DNA from: Methanobacteriota archaeon
GTDB lineage: Archaea; Thermoplasmatota; Thermoplasmata; RBG-16-68-12
Assembly (NCBI GenBank): GCA_005879065.1
Contig: VBLU01000068.1
Coordinates: 1 to 15,826, forward strand
DNA length: 15,826 nt
Direction: 5' to 3'
Shown here: positions 1 to 7,600 of the stretch, one piece after another
How positions within the stretch are numbered: the stretch's first letter is position 1
Layout: each line of letters starts with the position of its first letter
The notes under the pieces: generated by a model
Told to the model about the DNA's origin: nothing
What the model saw: only the letters and a program-made list of their open reading frames with translations
The model's database searches: none
Position numbers and translations under genes: made by a program

Positions 1-309
1 TGTGAAACGAGCGAGGTACAACGGATTTCGCGTGTAGGCATAGGGGCCTTCCCAAACGAGCCATCTTGGCGGAGCGGCTGGGTGAGGAGTGCCTTCTCCA
101 TACCTCCAAAATGCGACTGTCCCCATCGCTTCCAAGACAACGCCGAAGACGATCGGAATCATACCAACCCAATTCCAAGGGCCTTGGAGATACGGAGCGA
201 ATCGAAGAAGCGTGTCTATTGCTAGTCCCGAAAGTATCAGGACCAGTAGGGCAGCGGCGACGCGCAAGACGCCTTCGACCAAAGCGGGGATGAGATCGCG
301 GCCAGGCAT
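1..309 (-). CDS. ICMT/PEMT-like membrane methyltransferase, 3' end cut by window edge
   Basis: The first 103 codons are visible and remain open to the window edge. The product starts MPGRDLIPALVEG, followed by a hydrophobic segment at about residues 14-32 and another at about 45-65. After these comes the sequence GEGTPHPAAPPRWLVWEGPY and then YTRNPLYL. A GTPxPxxPP stretch followed by GPYxYxRNPxY is the hallmark of the isoprenylcysteine carboxyl methyltransferase / phospholipid methyltransferase superfamily, which are integral membrane enzymes that methylate lipids or lipidated substrates using SAM. The catalytic C-terminal part lies outside the window. The ATG at 307-309 shares one base with the TAA stop of the upstream methyltransferase (TAATG), and a strong Shine-Dalgarno (AGGAGGT, 314-320) lies inside that gene's end, so the two are probably translationally coupled. 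The substrate cannot be told from the sequence. The family call is firm. Confidence 0.85.
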   Translation of the reverse strand, partial: MPGRDLIPALVEGVLRVAAALLVLILSGLAIDTLLRFAPYLQGPWNWVGMIPIVFGVVLEAMGTVAFWRYGEGTPHPAAPPRWLVWEGPYAYTRNPLYLARFT

Positions 310-1181
310 TACGACCTCCTGAAAGTAAGAATTGAGTGATGGCCCCAGGCATTGATCGGAGGCACACGCGATAGCGTTTCCTCAAGAATCTCGAGGGGCA
401 TAAAAGCAACCAATAAGTCGGCATAGTATCGGGCCAGATTGGCCGGATGAAGGAAAATCTGTAAGCCCTGGAGGGACTCAAAAGCAAAGTCTGGACGGAA
501 CAACGTAGCGGCGTCCTTCGGGCTGTAGAACCGCGCGGGGACAACGTATCGGTTCAATGGAGGTTCTCGAGAGATGGGGATTGGAACGGTATGGCCGAGA
601 CGTCGGAAGGCCTTTCGAGGTCTCAGGACAAGCGGATAGAACAGTAATTCGAACAGGCTGATCTTGTTGATGATGCTACACACGAACGCGCCGCCACGTC
701 TAACGAGACGGCGAAGCTGGGACGGTACCAGCTCAAGGGCGGGTTCCATGTTGAGCGCCCCTGCGTGGGAGAAACCGCCGTCGAAGAATTCCTCGCCATA
801 CTCGTCCGCGAGCACGCCGATTTCACTGGCTCGCAGGTTGGCGACGCGGACACGATCGGTAAGGCCCTCGTGTTTCGCCTTCTTGTTCACCAGCTCGACC
901 ATCTCTCGGGAGATGTCCGTTGCCACTACGTTGACTCCGGATCGGGCGAGCCAAAGGGCGTCAATCCCTGTTCCACACCCGATCTCGAAAACCGTTTGAC
1001 CTTCCAAAAAGGTGCGCGATAGGACCTGTCTAAACACCGCGCGCATTCGCTGCCCAATCGGATTCGAACCAACATCTCGGTCGTATGACGGAGCAAGGGA
1101 ATCGTATCCTTGCGCGATGTGTCGATAGACGTCGGAATCCGCAATCCTTGAGGCGGACGGATTCAGAGTTTGTTTCTTCAA
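309..1181 (-). CDS. Class I SAM-dependent methyltransferase
   Basis: This 290-residue protein has a Rossmann-type SAM-binding site. An RxxxxxYDxLAPSYD stretch lies near residues 20-34, motif I is FEIGCGTG (about 65-72), and the acidic residue that should bind the SAM ribose is D89 in VVATDIS. The post-motif GGAFV strand follows about 75 residues later, the normal spacing. It therefore looks like an intact Methyltransf_11/25-type enzyme. The C-terminal 120 residues (YPLVLRPRKAFRRLG onward) resemble the lid region of small-molecule or lipid methyltransferases, but I cannot name the substrate. The start is TTG at 1181, supported by AGGGGTGA (1191-1198) nine bases upstream; no nearby ATG fits. 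The stop overlaps the start of the ICMT-like gene, suggesting both act on a common product. The neighbouring glycosyltransferase suggests glycan or glycolipid methylation, which is inference. Confidence 0.85.
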   Translation of the reverse strand: MKKQTLNPSASRIADSDVYRHIAQGYDSLAPSYDRDVGSNPIGQRMRAVFRQVLSRTFLEGQTVFEIGCGTGIDALWLARSGVNVVATDISREMVELVNKKAKHEGLTDRVRVANLRASEIGVLADEYGEEFFDGGFSHAGALNMEPALELVPSQLRRLVRRGGAFVCSIINKISLFELLFYPLVLRPRKAFRRLGHTVPIPISREPPLNRYVVPARFYSPKDAATLFRPDFAFESLQGLQIFLHPANLARYYADLLVAFMPLEILEETLSRVPPINAWGHHSILTFRRS

Positions 1182-1255
1182 CCCGGACGGTCACCCCTGC
1201 AGGACCCGATGGAATGGATTCCTGGAGACCCTGTTCAGCCTATCGGAAGGCTCAC

Positions 1256-1265
1256 GAATAATCTT
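1256..1265 (-). promoter_or_regulatory. Possible TATA box for the methyltransferase at 309-1181
   Basis: On the minus strand the gap upstream of the TTG start reads CAAAGATTATTCG, a BRE-plus-TATA-like element in otherwise GC-richer sequence. It predicts a transcript start near 1234 and a leader of about 50 bases carrying the AGGGGTGA ribosome site. The match is weak and an operon promoter further upstream is equally possible. Confidence 0.3.
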
Positions 1266-1301
1266 TGCCGCATGGATGATTGATGCGTTCAGTCACCTGA
1301 G

Positions 1302-2202
1302 TCACTTCGGCTTCCGCGCGTAGATCAGTGGAAAGCCTGCCAGTTCCATTCGCAGGACGGTCGACTTCACGAACCGCGTCGACTGAAAGAGACGACCCGT
1401 AGCGAATCGTACCTCGCCGATCGGACCCACGGCAGAACGAATCTCCGATTCGAGAGTCTCACGAACCAGGTGGTGATAATTCGATGTGACTTCGGCGTTC
1501 GCGCCCAACCGTTCGAGGTGCCTCCGAAAATCACCCTCCGCGCGAGCGGCGCTGGTCACGTCCCGATGCACCGGTGAATTCATAATGACGAACAAGCCAC
1601 CAGGCACTAGAATGCGGGAGATCCCCCCGCACTCGTTCGAAGAACGTCCCGCTCTCGACATAGAGTGATGCAGCTCCAAGACCGAGCAGTTTGTCCAAGA
1701 GCAAGTCCGTTGCAAAAACTGTGCCTCCCAAGCGAGCAAGCTGGTAGGAGAGCCACCCGACCCCCGCTCCCAGGTCTATGATGATCTTCGATTGAATCCC
1801 ATCAAGAAACCGGAGCAAAGCGGACAGACTTCTGGCCTTCAATCGCCACTCGGTTGACCGCCGGCGAGTCCTGTCGTGGAACGGCAACTCAAGCAGGTAT
1901 TGAGGGTCTAGCGAGCCCCATCCGTCCTTCGCCCATGCCGCGGCATACGAGGACGCCATCGCCTGGATCTGTTCAGCGCGGCTAGGGAGGACCAAGTTCG
2001 GAATGCCGTCGCTGATTGGATACGCGATTGAATCCCGAGAGCAGAGCAAAGCCCCGGTGACGATATCGTCACGCTTCCCGTCACCTGGCGAGAGCGGTCC
2101 TAAGCACACGGGGCAGGCCAGGACTTCGATCGCTTGGGCGCGCACGGGACCACTTACCAAAGGGTGTCGCGACTCAATTATTCTGCGCCTAAAGCCTTCC
2201 AC
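1302..2202 (-). pseudogene. Broken Trm112/YcaR-type zinc-ribbon plus methyltransferase
   Basis: Two overlapping minus-strand frames encode halves of one protein. The upstream frame (start GTG at 2202) has a YcaR/Trm112-like module: CPVC at residues 30-33, a third Cys at 54, Asp57 where YcaR also has Asp, and YPISDGIP at 61-68. Methyltransferase motif I (IDLGAGVGW) and VFATD follow. The downstream frame, ending at 1302, supplies SRILVPGGLFVIMNSPVHRD and the C-terminus. The frames meet at a run of six G on the coding strand (1623-1628). Removing one G gives a continuous 300-codon reading. Even so, only 36 residues then separate the motif-II Asp from PGG, against 75 in the intact neighbouring methyltransferase, so about 40 residues (strands beta-3 and beta-4) also seem to be missing. 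An internal deletion with frame loss fits best; a homopolymer sequencing error explains only the frame. The exact start is uncertain, as GTG at 2145 is also possible. Confidence 0.75.
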
Positions 2203-2260
2203 GAGGATTCCGCGCTTCTACTTGGCTGTCTTGGTCCTTTGCCAACAAGGAACAAGCAGC

Positions 2261-2276
2261 GTTCGATTTTTCGAAC
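2261..2276. repeat. Perfect 6-bp inverted repeat after the glycosyltransferase stop
   Basis: GTTCGA and TCGAAC are separated by four T, directly abutting the stop codon of the glycosyltransferase (2277-2279). It could form a short hairpin at the end of that message. No U-run follows on the minus strand, so a terminator role is only a possibility; a processing signal or protein-binding site would look the same. Confidence 0.45.
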
Positions 2277-3734
2277 CTAATTTCGGTAGTACAAATTGGC
2301 GAAAGGGCCATTGATAGCGGGGTCGAAGTGGTAAACGAGGTACAGTCCTTCGATCCGCTCATCAAACCGGGCGGGCACGTAAATGAGAGTTAGCAGCGCT
2401 GAGCCGGGTGGTACATCAGAGGTGGTGATGTTCACCGACGGCGTCGAGTATCCCTTATCGATTGACAGGAACGCGATTCCGCCAGTGTTGTACCGCAAGT
2501 AAATGGCGATGTCGCTGTAAACCGTCTCGATGTTGCGCGCCGAAAGGTCTTTCTGGAGAGCATGAAACCAGGCCGAGCTATCGTCGCGTTCGATGGCCTG
2601 CGGGACAAACTGGACCGCCAGAACGATGAGAGCAACGGCCAACGGAACGATCCATCTCTTGCTAGTCCGGGTGCAAGTTCGCGCAAGCATGCCTACTCCA
2701 AGAAAGGCTATAGGAGCGACGACGGCAGCGTATCGGAGGTAGGTGTCAGAATGGTCGAGAGTGCGCAAGGGTTCGTAGAGGGTGAATGCGGAGGAAAGCA
2801 CCGCTGAAGTGAGGATCGTGAGGACGATGAACAGCCCCATCGCCCCGATTCGCTGATCGCGGACCAGTTTTGCGGGCAACGATCGCACAGCCGATCGGGC
2901 CTCCCGAAGCGCCAAGAAGGGGAGAAAATTCTGACCGAGGTATAGAAAGAAGTAAACGACGAAGCCACCGATCATGACAATTTGGATGTCCAGATGGGTG
3001 GAGCCAATCAATCGATCCAAGTATCCTATCACCCGGGGGTCCGTGTACGGGTTTCCCTGAGAGGCCACGTTGTAGCCTGTCCAGACCAGTACCACGCTTG
3101 AAAAGATCGCGACTGCCGAGAGGTACCACCGGTCGCGGAACACCTGCCACCGAACGTAGTAGAAACGCCAGGCAAGACCGGCAATTCCAGCGATCGGGAA
3201 CAGGTAGCCAACGGAGTCGGCCGTAAGGTAGGCCAGAGACGCGCTCATCGCGGCAACAACAAGCCACCGAGAATCGACCAGTCCTCGCCAAACAGCCAGG
3301 AGAGTGCTTAGCGCAAGAATCATAAGGACGCAGAGGGACCTGCCATCGCTCATATTCAAGTAGAGCACGGGATCGAGCGAAAGTAGGAGGCTCGGTACCA
3401 GCGAAACGCGGGGTCCGAAGCCTCTCGAAAGCGAATACGTTAGTAGGAGCAGAACAACAAACGCAATCAATTCCAGGATATGGACGGAAATGTCGTTGAA
3501 CCCGAGCGCGAGTCCGAACGGCGTCAGTAAGAGAGGCATCAAAGGCGGATGCCGAGGCGCTAGGGTAGTCTCAATCTCGAGTGAGCGTTGGGTCGCAATT
3601 GACTTCGCCACCGCGAGGTAGGTCGTGGCATCCGGATTCAACGCATCTCCGAAAATCGGAAGATGAAGACCCAGAGCGAGAGAAAGCAAAGCGACAAATG
3701 CCCAATGTCTTCGAAGATTAACCGAAGACAACAT
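2277..3734 (-). CDS. Polytopic GT-C / PMT-ArnT-like membrane glycosyltransferase
   Basis: The protein has about 485 residues from the ATG at 3734, with eleven or twelve predicted membrane segments through about residue 385 and then a soluble tail of about 100 residues. After the first membrane helix it carries NPDATTYLAVAKSI (D35) and then RHPPLMPLLL (about 61-70). An acidic residue and Tyr in the first outer loop, followed by a P-P-L-x-P stretch, is the typical pattern of GT-C enzymes of the PMT/ArnT/GT39-GT83 type, which move sugars from polyprenyl-phosphate donors on the outer membrane face. The sugar and acceptor are not readable. The frame is open up to a TTG at 3812, which would overlap the amidotransferase stop by eight bases, but the ATG at 3734 puts basic residues directly before helix 1 and is preferred. 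GC content is low for the window (26 of 60 bases in 3421-3480, 30 of 60 in 2461-2520), hinting at transfer. Confidence 0.75.
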   Translation of the reverse strand: MLSSVNLRRHWAFVALLSLALGLHLPIFGDALNPDATTYLAVAKSIATQRSLEIETTLAPRHPPLMPLLLTPFGLALGFNDISVHILELIAFVVLLLLTYSLSRGFGPRVSLVPSLLLSLDPVLYLNMSDGRSLCVLMILALSTLLAVWRGLVDSRWLVVAAMSASLAYLTADSVGYLFPIAGIAGLAWRFYYVRWQVFRDRWYLSAVAIFSSVVLVWTGYNVASQGNPYTDPRVIGYLDRLIGSTHLDIQIVMIGGFVVYFFLYLGQNFLPFLALREARSAVRSLPAKLVRDQRIGAMGLFIVLTILTSAVLSSAFTLYEPLRTLDHSDTYLRYAAVVAPIAFLGVGMLARTCTRTSKRWIVPLAVALIVLAVQFVPQAIERDDSSAWFHALQKDLSARNIETVYSDIAIYLRYNTGGIAFLSIDKGYSTPSVNITTSDVPPGSALLTLIYVPARFDERIEGLYLVYHFDPAINGPFANLYYRN

Positions 3735-3804
3735 CGTGCTCACGGGAACGAAATTGAATTGGGAAACACGCCAACGTTTCCCGGGCAAACAACTTCCAAT
3801 CGCT

Positions 3805-4560
3805 TCATCCAACGGCCGTGTGACGGATTGTGAGGTCCGGAGAAATTGTGTGAAGTATTCCGCGCGGCATTGGCTCCGCTTGCATCGCCAGGATGGGCTC
3901 TGACGCTGCGATGACCATCTCCCCTAAATTGTCCAAGTAGAGTGTATAGTACTGGCCGTTTGTTTGGAAATCTCGGTATGTATGTAACAGATCGCCGTCC
4001 GAGAGCATGAAGTTCAGACTCGTGAACCCTCCGTGCTCCTTGATGGCCAATTCGCGCGCTGCCGTCGTGGCCTGGACCACGTCTTCGTGGGACCTTCCCC
4101 GGAGTGAGCTCAGGATCATCTCGAATAGGATTTGCGAATCGATTTTCCCAGAATCTCCGGAATCCGTGATGAGTGACCCGTTGTGCTGAAACGCCCACGT
4201 GACCCCCTCCCGCTCCTCGATGAACGGGTGGGCGAACTTCTGGGCGACGAGGCCTTGCGAGCTCGCTCGCCGAAGGTGCCCCATGACGATCAAGGATTGC
4301 CCCGGGGCACGTTCCATGTTCAGCTTCGCGATCTTCCACGCGGTCCCGTAGTACTTGGAGGCGTCCGGGGCGCTCCCCGCATCCCGCATGTGGACCTTCA
4401 GCGATCCGTTCTGGAAGCAAGCGAGGCCCCAGCCGTCCTTGTGTCCCCGTTCGTCCGGCGCACCAATCGGGCACATGCCCTTCGTGGCGAGGTCCGCAAA
4501 CTCCTCGAACAGGTCGTAGTAGACGGGACCTCGGCTCACGACGCCCATCATGCGGCACAT
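3805..4560 (-). CDS. Class II (Ntn) glutamine amidotransferase domain protein
   Basis: From the ATG at 4560 the protein begins MCRMMGVVS, placing the catalytic N-terminal nucleophile Cys at position 2, as class II amidotransferases need after Met removal. HKDGWGLA (40-47), GHLRRAS (94-100) and FQHNGSL (124-130) match the GATase_4/YafJ-type glutaminase fold, with His126-Asn127-Gly128 as the expected oxyanion-site residues and IDSQ (140-143) as the likely glutamine-binding segment. At 251 residues it is only the glutaminase domain, with no synthetase partner alongside, so the ammonia acceptor is unknown. An in-frame ATG at 4611 adds 17 residues, but this would bury the nucleophile, and the TATA-like element lies downstream of it; I reject that start. 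Upstream is the terminator hairpin of the protease gene, so this gene probably begins its own transcript. Confidence 0.85.
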   Translation of the reverse strand: MCRMMGVVSRGPVYYDLFEEFADLATKGMCPIGAPDERGHKDGWGLACFQNGSLKVHMRDAGSAPDASKYYGTAWKIAKLNMERAPGQSLIVMGHLRRASSQGLVAQKFAHPFIEEREGVTWAFQHNGSLITDSGDSGKIDSQILFEMILSSLRGRSHEDVVQATTAARELAIKEHGGFTSLNFMLSDGDLLHTYRDFQTNGQYYTLYLDNLGEMVIAASEPILAMQAEPMPRGILHTISPDLTIRHTAVG

Positions 4561-4582
4561 GCGCGAGGCCAATCGGGCCGCG

Positions 4583-4590
4583 CTATATGA
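4583..4590 (-). promoter_or_regulatory. TATA box of the glutamine amidotransferase gene
   Basis: The minus strand reads TCATATAG about 26 bases before the ATG at 4560, the spacing expected if transcription starts at the start codon (leaderless mRNA). A second AT-rich element, CTATATTT at 4617-4624, overlaps the tail of the upstream hairpin and could be an alternative box with a leader of about 30 bases. Confidence 0.55.
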
Positions 4591-4612
4591 GACTGGCGTC
4601 CGCTGGGACATG

Positions 4613-4648
4613 AAGGAAATATAGGAAAGGGGAGGGCCGAAGCCCTCC
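4613..4648 (-). terminator. UUCG-capped hairpin terminator after the giant protease
   Basis: Nine bases after the protease stop, the minus strand reads GGAGGGC-TTCG-GCCCTCC: a perfect seven-pair stem (4631-4648) closed by a C(UUCG)G tetraloop, one of the most stable RNA loops known. It is followed by a pyrimidine-rich tract, CCTTTCCTATATTTCCTT. The arrangement fits transcription termination or 3'-end protection of the very long protease mRNA. Confidence 0.65.
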
Positions 4649-4656
4649 GTTCGCTC

Positions 4657-7600
4657 TCACTTCTCGCCGGATCCGCCCTTGCGCATCTCCTCGAGTTCGC
4701 GCCGCGTGTCGCGGTAGCGGACGAACATGAACACGCTCGCCGCAATCGCGAGGATCGCGACCACGAGGAAGAGCAACGAGGTCGCCGAGGTCGCCTGCCG
4801 GGACAAGGGCAACGAGCTCTCCGTCACGGAGACCGGGATGTCCTTCGACTGCCCGCCGCCGCTCACAGTGATCTTGCCCGAGCCGCCCATGTCGCCCGCG
4901 AAGAACGACGCGGTCCGCCCGTCCGACGCCACGTCCACCCGTCCGACCGACGTCGTCCAGGTGAAGCTCGGCACGGACACGGTGTTCCCGTACGCGTCCA
5001 CGGCACTCACGGTCAAGGTGATTCCCGCCCCCGTGGCGACGTTGATCGAGTTCGTCGAGACGACCAGGTGGTCCAAGGACGCGGGCGTCACGGTCACCGT
5101 CATGAACGCTGCGCGTCCCGAGACCGTGGCCGTCACGAGGACCGGTCCTGCCTGCTGCGGCGCGGTCAGGATGCCGGACGAGATTCCGATCGAACCTGCC
5201 GATGCGACCCAGGTCGCGGTCGACCCCGCGATCGAGTTCCCGTTCGCATCCGTGACGACCGCCGTGAAGGCGAGGGTCCCGGTCGCGACGACGCTCGATT
5301 GGGGCGCGCTAATCACGACGGCGGCGGGCGGTCCCGCCAGGATCGCCACCGTGATCGTCGCGCTCGGCACGCCGGAGACGCCGACGGCCGTGATCGAGAT
5401 GCTGACATCCGGACCCGTCGCCGTGGGCGCCGTATACAGGAACAGTCGGTCGTCCGACGACAGCCGAGACAGCGAGCCTCCGCCCGCGGTCCAGGTGAGA
5501 TGCCCGGTCGTGACCTCGTTGCCGTAGGCATCCAACACCCTCGCCGCGAGCGTCGTCGTCGCTCCCGCGATCATCGACAAGCTCGATTGGTCGACCGTCA
5601 CGCGCGAGGCGGCCCCTGGGACGACTGAGATGGCCACGGTCGTCTGCGGGGCATTGCCCGCGCTCGCGACCACGGTCCCGCTTCCGACCAGGTTCGACGC
5701 GCTCAGCACGCCTCCCGCCGAAATCGTCCCGATGCCCCCCGTCACGGTCCATGCAACCGTCAGGCCGGAGATCGCGTTGCCGAACGCGTCCCTCGGGGTC
5801 CCGCTGAAGGCCAGTGTTCCTCCGGCGACGACCGTCCCGGTCGGCGGAGACACGTCAATCCGCGCCTCCGGTCCCGGTACGATCGTCACGGGGAAGTCCT
5901 GCGTCATGGCGCCCGCGGCGATCGTCAACGTGCCAGTGCCAGCCCGACACCCGCTGACGGTGCAGGATGCCAGGATCGCGGTCGCTCCCGTGAGCGGGAC
6001 GGACCCGATCGTCGTGGACCACCGGTAGCTTAGCCCGAAGATCTCGTTGTTGTACCGGTCAAAGCCACGGGCGGTGAGGAGACGGTTGTCTCCCGCGACC
6101 ACGGTGATCGTTGCCGGATCCACGCCAATGGTAGCGAGGGCTCCGGGCACGATCTCGACGATCGCCGTCCCGATGTGCGTGCCCGATTGGGCCGTCACGG
6201 TTCCCGTGCCGGTCGTCGTCGCGGCCGTGAACAAGCCGGAGGCATCAATCGTCCCGATGCCGCCGGTCACAGTCCACGTGAAGTTCGCGCCTGGGATCGT
6301 GTTCCCGAAGCGGTCCTTCGCGGCCGCACCAAAGGCCATCGTCGCACCGGCGCCGACGCTCGCGACACCGGGCGACAGGTCGACGTGATCGAGGGCTCCC
6401 GGTAGGATGCTCAATGTGGCGTCCGAGCTGAAGGCGCCCGAGGCGACGCGCAGGCTGTCCGTGCCCGTTTGGATGCCCGCGACGTAGATCGCCTGGTCGC
6501 CGTTGGCGGACAGGGGCAGCGTGGTCCCTAGGCCGTTTACGGAGGTCCACGAGTACGGGCCACCGGGGCTCGGATTGCCGTACAGGTCGTAGGCCTGCGC
6601 GTGGAACAGCGCGGCGGATCCGACGGAGAGGCTCGCGGTCCCAGGCTGCGCCTCGATCGCGGCCATCACGCCCGCACCGGGTGCGCCGTACGCGTTGACC
6701 GTCCCGGACGCGTCATCCATCCAGACGTAGCCCTTGCCGATGGCCACGGACGACGCCGATCCGGCGCCGCTCAGGAAGTGCGCATCCACGATGGCTCCGG
6801 TCGCGGCGTCCAAGATGTAGAAGCCGCCGTCCGTCGAGGTCCCGAACACGTACCCGTTCGCGAGGCCCACGGAGCTGAAGATGACGCCGGAACTGAAGGT
6901 CTGCCACAGCACGGTGCCGGTCGTCGCGTCCACGCCGCTGAAGGCGCCGTTCACGGAGCCCACGTAGAGGTTCGTGCCGTCGTACGCCGGGGTGTCGAAC
7001 CAGAACCCTCCGAATCCGGAGGTCGACCAGACGGGCGTCCCGCTGAACGCGTTGAGGGCCCACAAGGTGCCCGTCGGCGGGAACGTCGCCTGGTTGAACG
7101 ACCCGACGTACACGTTCCCCTGGGCGAACAGCGGGGCCGAACCGCCCCAGCCGTCGAGGGCGAAGGACCACCGGAGTGCGCCGGTCATCTCGTCGAACGA
7201 GAAGACGTATCCGTTCGACGACCCGGTCGGATCGAGCGCGCTGACCCAGACCGTGCCGGCGGCGACCGTCACGCCGCCCCATGGGAACAGGCCGTTCGTC
7301 TGGTATGTCCAGACGACGCCGCCCGTGGTCGCGTCGAGGGCGAACACCCGTCCGTCCCGGCCTTCACCGAAGACCATGCCGTCCGCGTAGGCGAGCGGGA
7401 TCCTCGCGTTGAAGTCGAACCCGGCGATGCTCCAGATCGTGGCGCCCGTGTTCGCATCGAGGGCGTACAGGTTGCCGCCGCTGAGTGTGTAATAAATCAC
7501 GTAGACCACGCCGTTGGCGACCGTCGGCCAACCCGTGTAGAACGGAATGCCGCTGCCGTCGCCGAGGTATCGCGACCAGATCGTGGTGCCCAGGAACGGA

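Noticed and set aside
66..322. Two overlapping plus-strand frames at the left edge
   Set aside because: The minus strand here encodes a well-marked ICMT-like protein with a Shine-Dalgarno and coupled start.
1618..1634. Programmed ribosomal frameshift at the G6 run in the methyltransferase
   Set aside because: No slippery heptamer with a downstream structure is evident, and the fused product would still lack core strands, so a lesion or sequence error is simpler.
3735..3812. TTG start at 3812 for the glycosyltransferase
   Set aside because: It would add a 26-residue segment with no membrane or conserved character that overlaps the preceding gene; the ATG at 3734 fits the first helix better.
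3740..4558. A 272-codon minus-strand frame overlapping the amidotransferase
   Set aside because: It is in another frame over a gene with a clear catalytic Cys2 and HNG motif, and its own product has no recognisable feature.
4820..6665. CRISPR-like or satellite repeat array
   Set aside because: The periodicity is about 260 bases, diverged and in frame, and is explained by Ig-like protein domains.
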